64,000 nucleotides of DNA from Desulfobulbaceae bacterium (GCA_020444175.1 JAHLLM010000009.1:62001-126000); one strand, 5' to 3'. Counted from the first letter of the stretch, positions 45,915 to 54,373 are shown. Numbers and translations are program-made. Notes: a model not told the origin generated them from the letters alone.

Positions 45915-47096
45915 ATGTTAGAAAAAGCGCTCAAAGGTAATGTTGGGTACTGGGCATGGATTCTGTGCCTGCTCGGTATCATGGGGGTGGGTGTCATCTG
46001 CTACGCTGTCCAGTTTAACTACGGTCTTGGTGCCACAGGCATGAGCCGTGACGTGACCTGGGGAATTTACATCTCCCAGTTTACTTTTCTGGTCGGTGTC
46101 GCTGCCGGTGGTTTGATGCTTGTACTCCCTTACTATCTTCATCATTATAAAGATTTCGGAAGAATCACCATTCTTGGTGAGTTTATGGCAATTGCCGCAG
46201 TTGCCATGTGTCTGCTCTTCATTATGGCTGACCTTGGACAGCCAATGAGAGCCTTAAACGTTGTTTTTCATCCCACCCCAAACTCCATGCTCTTTTATGA
46301 CATGATCGTTCTGAACGGCTACCTCTTTCTGAACGTTGTGTGCGGTTGGGTTGTACTCCATTCCGAGTACAAGGGGATCAAGTATCCAAACTGGGTAAAA
46401 CCCCTTATTTATCTTTCCATCCCCTGGGCTGTTAGTATCCATACAGTAACAGCGTTTCTGTACTGTGGTCTTCCCGGACGTCATTTCTGGCTGACCGCTA
46501 TACTGGCACCACGCTTTCTGGCTTCAGCTTTTGCAGCTGGACCTGCTCTCCTCATGGTTATTGCTCTTATCATGAAGCAGACCACGAAATTTAACGTAGG
46601 ACGCGTGGCTCAGGACAAACTTGTAACCATTATCGGCTATGCAGCCATACTCAATTTCTTTTTCCTGGGCTGTGAGATTTTTGTTGCCTACTACAGCCAG
46701 ATACCTGGACATATGCATACCCTTGACTATCTCTTTTTCGGTCTTACTGATCATGCAACCGGCGAAGTGTATAACAACCTGGTACCTTTCATGCGTGCCT
46801 CTGTTATTATGGGGTTTGCAGGTATCGCTCTCCTCTTTTTCTCCCGGTCCCAGAAATCTGATAGTATGCTGGCCATTTCCTGCATTCTCATCTTTGTCTC
46901 TTTCTGGATTGACAAGGGCCTTGGACTCGTTCTTGGCGGCTTCGTGCCAAACGGTATGGAGCAGATCACTGAATACATCCCAACAGGAATTGAGATAGGC
47001 GTAACCGCCGGCATCTGGGCAACTGGATTTTTCATCATTACAGTGCTTTACAAAATCGCAATCTCTGTAAAGCTGGAAAATGAAAAAACAGCCTAG
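45915..47096 (+). CDS. dsrP: DsrP, NrfD-like membrane subunit
   Basis: 393 residues with about ten membrane helices, matching the NrfD/PsrC family of quinone-interacting proteins without heme. Typical elements are GVAAGGLMLVLPYY near the second helix and LADLGQPMRALNVVFHPTPNSMLFYDM. It partners DsrO to exchange electrons with the menaquinone pool. It is the last gene of dsrMKJOP, 11 bp after dsrO, and is followed by a strong terminator. Confidence 0.96.
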   Translation: MLEKALKGNVGYWAWILCLLGIMGVGVICYAVQFNYGLGATGMSRDVTWGIYISQFTFLVGVAAGGLMLVLPYYLHHYKDFGRITILGEFMAIAAVAMCLLFIMADLGQPMRALNVVFHPTPNSMLFYDMIVLNGYLFLNVVCGWVVLHSEYKGIKYPNWVKPLIYLSIPWAVSIHTVTAFLYCGLPGRHFWLTAILAPRFLASAFAAGPALLMVIALIMKQTTKFNVGRVAQDKLVTIIGYAAILNFFFLGCEIFVAYYSQIPGHMHTLDYLFFGLTDHATGEVYNNLVPFMRASVIMGFAGIALLFFSRSQKSDSMLAISCILIFVSFWIDKGLGLVLGGFVPNGMEQITEYIPTGIEIGVTAGIWATGFFIITVLYKIAISVKLENEKTA

Positions 47097-47120
47097 ACGA
47101 GTAAAGTAAGCAGTACACTC

Positions 47121-47160
47121 TAAAGAGCAGTCCGGATTTCCGGCCTGCTCTTTTTTTTTG
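47121..47160 (+). terminator. Rho-independent terminator of the dsrMKJOP operon
   Basis: AAAGAGCAGTCCGG and CCGGCCTGCTCTTT pair with one mismatch around ATTT and are followed by nine T residues, starting 25 bp after the dsrP stop. Confidence 0.95.
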
Positions 47161-47258
47161 CCTCAAAGCGCTTCGCTCTTCCCCTGAATCTCACTGATCA
47201 TCAGTTTATTTTGCTTCCAGCATTCACAAGATGTGAAGGAAAAAGCTCATTTTTTTTA

Positions 47259-47297
47259 TTGACAAAAGCCTTTTTAGCTATTAGTAATTATTACTAA
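47259..47297 (+). promoter_or_regulatory. Promoter with a 17-bp palindromic operator (TTAGTAAT-T-ATTACTAA)
   Basis: TTGACA at 47259-47264 is followed by a perfect 8-bp inverted repeat with one central base at 47281-47297, covering the -10 position (TAGTAA at 47282, 17 bp from the -35). A dimeric helix-turn-helix regulator bound here would block transcription. The first gene downstream encodes such a regulator, so autoregulation is likely. Confidence 0.65.
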
Positions 47298-47327
47298 ATA
47301 ATAATACTATAAAAAGGAGAAAGACAA

Positions 47328-47555
47328 ATGGCTCAATGCGGTTGTAAAAAAGGACTTACCGATGAACAGAAACAAATACTTGCCGAAATGGCCAAGATGT
47401 CGGAACCATGCGGTTGCAAAGATATTGCCCAGGCAACGGGACTGGAAAGCAAGTCAGTCAGTTGCCGGTTGACAAGCCTGAAAAAGAAGGGCTATATAGC
47501 AAGTCCGGTACGATGCAAGTATGAGATAACAGATGACGGTAAGGCCCAAATTTAA
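47328..47555 (+). CDS. Small cysteine-rich winged-helix regulator
   Basis: 75 residues with the pattern of a small winged helix: helix LTDEQKQILAEMAKM, helix CGCKDIAQATGL, recognition helix ESKSVSCRLTSLKKKGYI, wing VRCKYEITDDG. Six cysteines (4, 6, 28, 30, 46, 63) include two CGC pairs, which could bind a metal or iron-sulfur cluster and make it a redox or metal sensor. It heads a three-gene operon with two small redox proteins and has a palindrome over its own promoter. AAAGGAG lies 7 bp before the ATG. Target genes beyond this operon are unknown. Confidence 0.8.
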   Translation: MAQCGCKKGLTDEQKQILAEMAKMSEPCGCKDIAQATGLESKSVSCRLTSLKKKGYIASPVRCKYEITDDGKAQI

Positions 47556-47576
47556 ATTACTTGAAAGGGTGGGGAT

Positions 47577-47906
47577 ATGAAAATAACCATTGATAAAAAT
47601 GTTGTCGAGTTTGTCCCGGAGAACAACGAGGAAACATCTTCTCTTACTACGTTATGGCGCGTCATGGTCGACTGCATGAAGGACAATAAAAAGCTGGAGC
47701 CGATCGGTGAATATGTGCCTGAAAAAGAAAACTTGGCCCGTTTTGTCCTGGAAGGGATAAAAGGCGGCCGGACAGAATATGCCCATGACCAGCAGGCACC
47801 AGCTGCCGGCACCTATTATTGCGCTGTCTGCAATAAATATATGAATGTGAAAGCTGGCGCAGACTTACCGCTCTGTTGTGGTAGAATCATGGAAAACATG
47901 GATTAA
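47577..47906 (+). CDS. Desulforedoxin-like iron protein with an N-terminal extension
   Basis: 109 residues. The C-terminal ~33 residues read [30 protein letters not shown], the CxxC...CC arrangement of desulforedoxin-type Fe(Cys)4 sites as found in desulforedoxin and desulfoferrodoxin N-terminal domains. The N-terminal ~75 residues ([20 protein letters not shown]...) form an acidic domain I do not recognise. There is no superoxide reductase domain. It is 21 bp after the regulator gene and 20 bp before rubredoxin, with a GGTGGGG ribosome-like element. Confidence 0.75.
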   Translation: MKITIDKNVVEFVPENNEETSSLTTLWRVMVDCMKDNKKLEPIGEYVPEKENLARFVLEGIKGGRTEYAHDQQAPAAGTYYCAVCNKYMNVKAGADLPLCCGRIMENMD

Positions 47907-47926
47907 CCTTATCAAAGGAGGAAACA

Positions 47927-48088
47927 ATGGATAAGTACGAGTGTCCCTGCGGTTATATTTACGATCCTGAAGAAGGAGACTATGAAAATGGCGTAGAACC
48001 GGGAACTGCTTTTGCAGATCTTCCCGATAGCTGGGTGTGTCCGAAATGTGGGGCAGAAAAGGCAGACTTCTGGAAAGTTGAAGACTAG
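47927..48088 (+). CDS. Rubredoxin with a shortened first metal knuckle
   Basis: 53 residues beginning [22 protein letters not shown] and ending [19 protein letters not shown]. Overall length, the [10 protein letters not shown] element and the second CPKCG knuckle are those of rubredoxin, a one-iron electron carrier. The first knuckle has two cysteines separated by one residue (CPC) where CxxC is usual; the four-cysteine set is otherwise complete. AAAGGAGG precedes the ATG. It is the last gene of the regulator/desulforedoxin-like/rubredoxin operon. Confidence 0.93.
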   Translation: MDKYECPCGYIYDPEEGDYENGVEPGTAFADLPDSWVCPKCGAEKADFWKVED

Positions 48089-48112
48089 GCCGATCACTTC
48101 TTATTTTGTTCT

Positions 48113-48157
48113 CAACAGGAGATACAGACATGCGCTGTACCTCCTGTTTTTTTATGT
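48113..48157 (+). terminator. Rho-independent terminator after rubredoxin
   Basis: AACAGGAGATACAG and CTGTACCTCCTGTT pair with one mismatch around a 7-base loop, followed by seven T residues. Confidence 0.92.
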
Positions 48158-48303
48158 TAATTGATGTTTCTTTTAAATGTTAGTAAAAAAAATTGACAGA
48201 CACTCTTCGTTAGTTTTCAGACTGCGGCACTCATTTTGACGGACCTGTTGCTCACTATTTATGAGCGACTTTGACGTTACCCACCCTGTATCAGGCTTTC
48301 TGC

Positions 48304-48331
48304 TTGACAAGATTTCCCATCACATTATAAC
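48304..48331 (+). promoter_or_regulatory. Sigma-70-type promoter of the cysteine synthase/CysRS fusion gene
   Basis: TTGACA at 48304-48309 and TATAAC at 48326-48331 with a 16-bp spacer. The start site would give a leader of roughly 75 bases containing a small hairpin (AGCCT-CATTTC-AGGCT near 48354). No T-box or other known riboswitch was recognised. The rest of the 48158-48303 gap shows only a short hairpin at 48253. Confidence 0.7.
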
Positions 48332-48412
48332 AAAATAATTAGAAAAATTTTTATGAGCCTCATTTCAGGCTGCGGAAGCAGCATATTGTAACTATTTACG
48401 ACAGAGAACCAT

Positions 48413-50743
48413 ATGGTCAAAAATATCCTGGACTTAATCGGCAACACGAAAATTGTCCCGATAAATCGTCTGAATCCGCATAAAAACGTCACCATTTTCG
48501 CTAAGTTGGAAGCCAGTAATCCTGGGGGATCGGTAAAAGACCGTATCGCTTTGTCAATGATCGAAGCGGCGGAAAAAAGTGGAGAACTCACCCCGGACAA
48601 AATAGTTCTTGAAGCAACGAGCGGCAACACCGGCATCGGACTGGCCATGGTCTGTGCCGTGAAGGGCTATCGCTGCCAGCTCGTAATGGCAGAGACGGCC
48701 AGTATTGAACGCCGCAAGATAATGACCGCCTTTGGTGCAGAAATCCTCTTAACTCCGGGGAAACGCAGCACAGATGGCGCAATTGAGCAGGCTTATATCA
48801 TGGCAAGGGAGCATCCGGACAAATATTTTCTCACTGACCAGTTTAATAATGAGGCAAACTGGAGGGCACACGTTGAAACAACCGGCCCGGAGATATGGAA
48901 GCAGACCGACGGCAAGGTTACTGACGTGGTGGCTACCCTTGGTACAACCGGAACAGTAATGGGCCTCTGTCGTTATTTTGCCGAGAATCACCCCGAAGTG
49001 CGTGTTACTGCAGTGGAACCCTTTCTCGGCCATAAAATCCAGGGACTCAAAAACATGAAGGAGTCCTACAAACCTGGAATTTTCAACAAAACCGAACCGT
49101 ACCAGATCTTCAATATCCCGGACGAGGAAGCCTTTCGCCATGCCCGTCTCCTGGCTCGCAAGGAAGGTATTTTCGCAGGCATGAGTTCCGGGGCGGCAAT
49201 TTGCGCAGCCCTTGCCAGGGCTGAACAACTTGATGAGGGCATTATTGTCGTGCTTTTCCCTGATAGTGGAGAAAAATATCTGAGTACGCAGCTCTTCACC
49301 CGCAAAAAACCGGAAAAACCCCAAAAAACAGGGCTCCGTTTTTTTAATTCCCTGAAACGCAAAAAAGAGGTTTTCCAGCCGATTTCTCCGGATAAAGTAA
49401 CTTTTTACGCCTGCGGCCCTACTGCCCATGAGATTGCCAACCTCGGTCATTGCCGCCGCTTTATCGTGGCGGATCTGATCCATCGCCTTCTGCTCTACAA
49501 TGGCTATAATGTTGCATTCTACATGAACTTCACAGACCTCGATGACAACACCATTGAAGGTGCGGCCGGCAAAGGACAGTCCCTGCAGGAGTTCACCGGG
49601 TATTATATTGACGAATTTATGAAGGATATCGAGGCCCTTGGCGTAAAACAGGCGACCTGCTATCCCCGGGCCTCGGAGCATGTCACAGACATGATCAACA
49701 TAGCCCACGAGCTTGTACACAAAGGATATGCCTATGAAAAACACGGCTCTGTCTACTTCGATATCGCAAAATTCAAGGATTATGGCAAACTTTCCAGGAT
49801 TGATCTGGAGAAAATAGATATAGGACGGACTGTTGATCTTGATAATTACGAGAAACACAGCCCCCTTGATTTCACCCTGATGAAACGCTCGACCCTGGCA
49901 GAGCTGAAAAGCGGTGTTTTTTATCAAACCGACCGAGGCAATATGCGGCCAGGATGGCACATTGAATGTGCGGCCATGTCCCTGCATTATCTCGGCGCAA
50001 CTATGGATATCCATACCAGCGGGCGCGACCTCATCTTTCCGCACCATGAAAACGAAAATGCCATTGCCGAGAGCATGACCGGCAAGCCCCTTGCCAACAT
50101 CTGGATGCACAGCGAACTGCTGCTCGTTGACGGCAAAAAAATGAGCCAGGATAACAAAAACGTCATCACCCTGCGGCAGGTCGTGGAAAAGGGTTACACC
50201 CCCAGAGAAGTCCGTTTTTTCCTTATCCGCAACCACTACCGCAAACCCATCAGTTTTTCTTATAAAAAGCTGGATGCAGCACGCATGAGCATCAGACGCC
50301 TGGATGAGTTCACCAGAAAATTACTCTGCCTGCCCCCCGATCTTCCCCATCCCCATGTGGCAACGTATCTGACGGAAATGGAAGAATCCTTTCAGGCTGC
50401 CATGGAAGACGACATGAATGTCTCCAAGGCCATTGGCTCGCTCTTTGATTTCACCAAAAAAGTGAACCCTATTCTCAGCCAGGGCCAGCTGGATCGCGAC
50501 CAGAAAAAATACATCATCGAATCCCTGGAGAAAATAAACACGGTTTTGGGTATTCTCAGGCTTGAGGAATGTCCTCTGGCTCCTGAAATTGACAAGCTTA
50601 TCCAGGAGCGGGCGCAGGCCAGAAAACAAAAGGACTGGGAAAAAGCCGACGTTGTCAGAAAAGAGTTGGCCCAGAAAGGCATCACCGTCATCGATACCGC
50701 CAAGGGAACATTCTGGAAAGAAACGGATAAATCAAAAAAATAA
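48413..50743 (+). CDS. cysK-cysS: Cysteine synthase fused to a cysteinyl-tRNA synthetase-like enzyme
   Basis: 776 residues in one open frame. Residues ~1-298 are a complete PLP-dependent cysteine synthase: Lys42 in NPGGSVKDRIA, TSGNTGIGL (69-77), GTTGTVMG and PDSGEKYLST. After a basic linker (~298-322), residues ~325-770 follow cysteinyl-tRNA synthetase: YACGPT (Cys334), the HIGH-equivalent NLGH (343-346), zinc ligands Cys519, His544 and Glu548 (FPHHENE), the KMSKS-equivalent KMSQD (576-580), and the C-terminal ARKQKDWEKADVVRKEL helix. The first half makes cysteine from O-acetylserine and sulfide; the second would activate cysteine with ATP. The changed HIGH and KMSKS leave open whether tRNA is still the acceptor. 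Confidence 0.93.
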   Translation: MVKNILDLIGNTKIVPINRLNPHKNVTIFAKLEASNPGGSVKDRIALSMIEAAEKSGELTPDKIVLEATSGNTGIGLAMVCAVKGYRCQLVMAETASIERRKIMTAFGAEILLTPGKRSTDGAIEQAYIMAREHPDKYFLTDQFNNEANWRAHVETTGPEIWKQTDGKVTDVVATLGTTGTVMGLCRYFAENHPEVRVTAVEPFLGHKIQGLKNMKESYKPGIFNKTEPYQIFNIPDEEAFRHARLLARKEGIFAGMSSGAAICAALARAEQLDEGIIVVLFPDSGEKYLSTQLFTRKKPEKPQKTGLRFFNSLKRKKEVFQPISPDKVTFYACGPTAHEIANLGHCRRFIVADLIHRLLLYNGYNVAFYMNFTDLDDNTIEGAAGKGQSLQEFTGYYIDEFMKDIEALGVKQATCYPRASEHVTDMINIAHELVHKGYAYEKHGSVYFDIAKFKDYGKLSRIDLEKIDIGRTVDLDNYEKHSPLDFTLMKRSTLAELKSGVFYQTDRGNMRPGWHIECAAMSLHYLGATMDIHTSGRDLIFPHHENENAIAESMTGKPLANIWMHSELLLVDGKKMSQDNKNVITLRQVVEKGYTPREVRFFLIRNHYRKPISFSYKKLDAARMSIRRLDEFTRKLLCLPPDLPHPHVATYLTEMEESFQAAMEDDMNVSKAIGSLFDFTKKVNPILSQGQLDRDQKKYIIESLEKINTVLGILRLEECPLAPEIDKLIQERAQARKQKDWEKADVVRKELAQKGITVIDTAKGTFWKETDKSKK

Positions 50744-50760
50744 ACGGTATTTAAAGCAGG

Positions 50761-52029
50761 TCAGCGAGCCTTGGCCACCGGCAACTCCTTCCAGCTGGTG
50801 GTAAAGGCTCGTGATTTTTTGAGCTGTTTGTTTTTCCACGGTTTTTCCAGACCCGCCACTGCATGCTGAATGGTATGGCGCCCCCACTTTTCATTGATCC
50901 GATCCATTGCCGCCATGAGAGGCCCACTTTTGCGGTCTACAGCCCCAAAAAGTCCAGGCTGATGGAAAGAGCATGGAACAAGTCCAAAAAGCACGACACC
51001 GGCTTTCTGATAGCGTAATCCTGGTTTATATATCCGGCTGAGACCAGCAAGGGCATGCCTTATGAGAAACGAGGTGCTTGCCGTGGGTTCGGCCAGGGTA
51101 AGAACCTGGCGGGCGCTGTAATGGCGGGCCGTTTTGCTGAAACGATTGGTGGTGATATAAACCTGCAGGCTGTTCGCCAGGCAACGCTGGCCCCGCAGTT
51201 TGACTGCAGCCTGGGCCACATAGGTGGCAAGCGCCTCCCTCAGAGCAGAGAGCGACTCCACCTGAACGCCAAAGGATTTGGAACTGCTAATTGATTTTCT
51301 GCTGAGCGGCCCATCCTCCAGAGCAATGCAAGATATACCGCGCAATTCCATGGCCGTCCGCAAACCGGTGACGGTCAGATTTCTGCGCAGCCAATCATCT
51401 TCACAATTTTTAAGGCCAAGGGCTGTTCTGATGCCTCTCCTGTGCAGACGCTCGGTCTGCCGACGTCCGATGCCCCATACATCCGAAACATCAAAACAGG
51501 ACAGGATATCGTCAATAGAGGCCTCACTCATATCAAAAACACCTTGGCACTCAGCATTTTTTTTGGCAATATGACCGGCCACCTTGGCCAGGGTTTTGGT
51601 CGGCCCGATGCCGATGGAAACAGGAATTCCGGTGTGTCGATACACCGTTTGCCGGACAAAACCAGCGTAGCGGGTCAGACTCCTGTCACGTATTGTGTCA
51701 AGATGCAGAAAGGCCTCGTCAATGGAATACATTTCCAGCCGGGGCTCAAGCTGCCGAAGCACGGTCATCACCCGGTTGGAAAGATCCCCATACAGGGCAT
51801 AGTTTGATGAAAAAACCTTTACCCCATGTTTTTTCAGAAATGGCCGGGCCTTGAAGTAGGGTGTGCCCATGCCCACCCCCAAGGCTTTGGCTTCATTCGA
51901 ACGGGAAATAATACAGCCGTCATTATTGGACAACACGACAATCGGCCTGCCATGGAGCGACGGCTCAAAAAGACGCTCGCAGGAGGCGTAGAAGTTATTG
52001 CAGTCAACAAGGGCGAAACGCGTATACAT
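50761..52029 (-). CDS. umuC: UmuC, Y-family translesion DNA polymerase (Pol V catalytic subunit)
   Basis: 422 residues. The catalytic start FALVDCNNFYASCERLF, the NDGCIISRSNEAKALG segment and the second acidic motif MYSIDEAFLHLD are those of UmuC. HhH elements follow (SDVWGIGRRQTERL), then a little-finger domain. With UmuD' it copies past DNA lesions at the cost of fidelity. It begins 2 bp after umuD on the same strand. Its C terminus converges on the cysteine synthase fusion with only 17 bp between stops. Confidence 0.96.
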   Translation of the reverse strand: MYTRFALVDCNNFYASCERLFEPSLHGRPIVVLSNNDGCIISRSNEAKALGVGMGTPYFKARPFLKKHGVKVFSSNYALYGDLSNRVMTVLRQLEPRLEMYSIDEAFLHLDTIRDRSLTRYAGFVRQTVYRHTGIPVSIGIGPTKTLAKVAGHIAKKNAECQGVFDMSEASIDDILSCFDVSDVWGIGRRQTERLHRRGIRTALGLKNCEDDWLRRNLTVTGLRTAMELRGISCIALEDGPLSRKSISSSKSFGVQVESLSALREALATYVAQAAVKLRGQRCLANSLQVYITTNRFSKTARHYSARQVLTLAEPTASTSFLIRHALAGLSRIYKPGLRYQKAGVVLFGLVPCSFHQPGLFGAVDRKSGPLMAAMDRINEKWGRHTIQHAVAGLEKPWKNKQLKKSRAFTTSWKELPVAKAR

Positions 52030-52031
52030 GA

Positions 52032-52478
52032 TTACAGTTTATGAATGGCGGAAGTGACGACTCCCCAGATTTCAAAGTCCATTTCTTCCGCTATCACCGT
52101 GTCCTCATAATCGGGGTTGGCAGCAACAAGCCTGCAGCCGTCAGCAGTTTTTACAAATTTTTTTACGGTAAGCTCGCCATCTAAAATGGCGATGACGATT
52201 CTGCCGCTTACCGGGCGCAGAGAGCGGTCAACAATGAGAATATCATCGTGGTTAATACCGGCTCCGACCATGGAATCCCCGGCCACCCGGACAAAAAATG
52301 TAGCTGCCGGGTTGGCAATCAGGTACTCGTTCAAATCAAGCTCCCGGTCAATGTAATCATCGGCAGGAGAGGGAAACCCGGCTGAAACCCCGCTAAGGAA
52401 AAGGGGCCGTAAGACCTTTGATTTTTTCTCAAACCGATAGAGGCCGGCAACTGAGGGAGATGGATGAGGTGTTGTCAT
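52032..52478 (-). CDS. umuD: UmuD, self-cleaving Pol V accessory protein
   Basis: 148 residues from the ATG at 52478; an upstream start would add 15 residues unusual for the family. The cleavage site is probably Ala33-Gly34 in SAGFPSP. The catalytic Ser69 (VAGDSMVGAGI) and Lys106 (GELTVKKF) are 37 residues apart, as in E. coli UmuD. RecA-stimulated self-cleavage makes active UmuD'. An SOS operator was looked for upstream and none could be assigned. Confidence 0.92.
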   Translation of the reverse strand: MTTPHPSPSVAGLYRFEKKSKVLRPLFLSGVSAGFPSPADDYIDRELDLNEYLIANPAATFFVRVAGDSMVGAGINHDDILIVDRSLRPVSGRIVIAILDGELTVKKFVKTADGCRLVAANPDYEDTVIAEEMDFEIWGVVTSAIHKL

Positions 52479-52873
52479 AAAAATAAGTAAAGGTTGAAGG
52501 TTTTTCCTCAGGCAACGAGTCAAAAGATGATCGTCTTCTCGAAAAAAATGGTTCCCGAACTGCTGCTCACAGTTTACCGTCTGAAAAGTGAAAAGACGAC
52601 CTGAAATTTAACGCTTTCCCGGAAAACCGCTCAATCGCCGCTGATGTGTCTCCAACTTGTTGTTATTGCACGGTGGATGGTCAGCTTCTTGATTCCCGAA
52701 TAATTACGGCCTGGAGTTGAGGCCCATTTCGGAGCCCTCGCTGAATAGATACCGATTTTTTTCAGATTTGAGTTTTAAGAAGACTGCCAAGGGGTGTAAA
52801 GTGAAAAAAAGATTTTTAAGAGTCAACCGCTTCTTATTCCATCCGCAATTTACTGTCACTCCAGGAGGATAAA
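52479..52873. other. Divergent gap between umuD and the DUF4139 gene
   Basis: About 395 bp. It holds an inverted copy of the dispersed intergenic repeat (52611-52690) and must contain promoters for both directions. No LexA box of the CTGT-N8-ACAG type is present. Confidence 0.5.
52611..52690 (-). repeat. Dispersed intergenic hairpin repeat, copy R2 (inverted)
   Basis: On the minus strand it reads GAAGCTGACCATCCACC...CAATAACAACAAGTT...ACACATCAGCGGCGATTGAGCGGTTTT. The GAAGCTGACCATC start is identical to copy R3, and CGGCGATTGAG is identical to R3 and R4. Confidence 0.8.
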
Positions 52874-54298
52874 ATGAAAAAAATCATACTTGCCACAAGC
52901 ATGCTCCTCTTTCTCCATGCGCCGTATGCCGCATCGGCAGAATACGTTACCAACCTGGACGACCAGCAGAAAATTTCAGTCACTATCTATAATCAAAATC
53001 TTGCCCTGATTAAAGACAAGCGCACCATTACCATGCCTGCCGGCAGGAATACCCTTGCCTTTCGCGAGGTAAGCGGCCAGATCAAGCCGGAGACAGCCCT
53101 CCTCACGGCAAACCACCTAACGATTCTTGAACAGAATTTTGAGTATGATTTACTGACACCGGCTGCCTTGCTGGAAAAGTATGTAGGACGGGAGGTGACA
53201 GTGGTCAAGACTCATCCGACCACGGGAGAGGAAACCTCTGAAAAGGCCAAAGTCCTCAGTGCCAACAGCGGTGTCGTGCTGCAGATGGGCGACAACATTG
53301 AAACCGGTATCCCGGGGCGTCTTGTTTTTGGAGATGTACCCCAAAACCTGCGGGACCGTCCGACCCTGACCATGCTCGTGCAAAGCAATACCGCGAAATC
53401 CCAGGAGGTGGAGCTGAGCTATCTCTCAAACGGCCTTGGCTGGCAGGCTGATTATGTGGCAGAACTGAACAGCAAAGACACGGCCATGGAACTCGGCAGC
53501 TGGGTCACCCTGACCAACACGAGCGGAGCCACCTACCGCAATGCCAACCTCCAACTCGTGGCAGGTGACGTCCATCAGGCCCCATCGGAGCGGCAGGGCA
53601 GGCAAGTCTACAGAAAACAGATGGCTATGGCCGAAGCGGCAATGGACGGGGGAATGGCTGAGGAACAGATGTTTGAATACCACCTCTACACCCTTGAGCG
53701 CCCGACTTCCATCGCTGACAAACAGACCAAACAGGTTTCCCTGCTCCAGGCCAGCCAGGTTCCCTGCCGAAAGGAATTCATACTGCAGGGCAGCAGTCAT
53801 TACTATCAGAGCCAATATGGCGAGATCGGCCGCAAAATGAAAATTGCCGTTTTTGTCGAGATACAAAACAGCAAAAAAAACAATCTCGGCCTGCCCCTGC
53901 CCAAAGGAGTCGTGCGGGTCTATAAAAAAGATTCCCAGGAAAGACTGCAGTTTGTCGGCGAAGACCGCATAGATCACACCCCGGAAAATGAAACCATACG
54001 CTTAAAGCTTGGCGAGGCCTTTGATATCACGGCAAACAAGAAACAGATGGATTTTAAAAAGCTGTCCGGCTTTTCCCGCTACAATTATGTCTATGAGAGC
54101 GCCTACAGCATTGAGCTGAAAAACGGCAAAAAAGAAGCCGTTACCGTCAAGGTCGTGGAACCCATTCCCGGAGACTGGGACATGCTGGAGGAATCCCATA
54201 CCCACAAAAAAGCGACCAGTAATACGGCGGTCTGGATGGTGGAGGTCCCTCCCCTTGGCGCCACAGAACTGACATATCGGGTGAGGGTGAAGCACTGA
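52874..54298 (+). CDS. Secreted DUF4139-domain protein
   Basis: 474 residues with a Sec signal peptide (1-22, AASA). The N-terminal region VTIYNQNLALIKDKRTITMPAGRNTLAFREV and the later YLSNGLGWQADYVAEL, followed by beta-rich sequence and KEAVTVKVVEPIPGDWDMLEESH, are typical of the DUF4139 family. These are exported proteins of unknown function, beta-rich and probably periplasmic or outer-membrane associated. AGGAGG lies just before the ATG. It stands alone on the plus strand. Confidence 0.85.
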   Translation: MKKIILATSMLLFLHAPYAASAEYVTNLDDQQKISVTIYNQNLALIKDKRTITMPAGRNTLAFREVSGQIKPETALLTANHLTILEQNFEYDLLTPAALLEKYVGREVTVVKTHPTTGEETSEKAKVLSANSGVVLQMGDNIETGIPGRLVFGDVPQNLRDRPTLTMLVQSNTAKSQEVELSYLSNGLGWQADYVAELNSKDTAMELGSWVTLTNTSGATYRNANLQLVAGDVHQAPSERQGRQVYRKQMAMAEAAMDGGMAEEQMFEYHLYTLERPTSIADKQTKQVSLLQASQVPCRKEFILQGSSHYYQSQYGEIGRKMKIAVFVEIQNSKKNNLGLPLPKGVVRVYKKDSQERLQFVGEDRIDHTPENETIRLKLGEAFDITANKKQMDFKKLSGFSRYNYVYESAYSIELKNGKKEAVTVKVVEPIPGDWDMLEESHTHKKATSNTAVWMVEVPPLGATELTYRVRVKH

Positions 54299-54321
54299 CC
54301 TTTTTCGACACGGGATTATGG

Positions 54322-54361
54322 AAAAAAAGGAGCTCAGCCGAGAGACAACATCCCGGCTGAG
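54322..54361 (-). terminator. Rho-independent terminator of the minus-strand cNMP/REC gene
   Basis: Read on the minus strand, CTCAGCCG and CGGCTGAG form an 8-bp stem 12 bp past the stop, followed by CTCC and seven T residues. Confidence 0.8.
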
Positions 54362-54373
54362 AAAAGACATGAT

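Noticed and set aside
48232-48300. Possible sixth copy of the dispersed repeat before the cysteine synthase fusion
   Set aside because: Only a short GTCCGTCAAAA-like end and a small hairpin match. The CGGCGATTGAG core is absent.
48332-48412. T-box or cysteine-sensing riboswitch in the leader of the cysteine synthase/CysRS gene
   Set aside because: The leader is about 75 bases and lacks the T-box sequence, specifier stem and a terminator.
48749-50236. A 495-codon open frame on the minus strand opposite the cysteine synthase fusion
   Set aside because: It is the mirror of a well-supported gene, has no ribosome site and no family-like sequence. Long antisense frames follow from codon bias.
52479-52560. 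SOS (LexA) box before umuD
   Set aside because: CTGT- and ACAG-like half sites occur but not at the required spacing. The LexA consensus of this lineage is not known to me.
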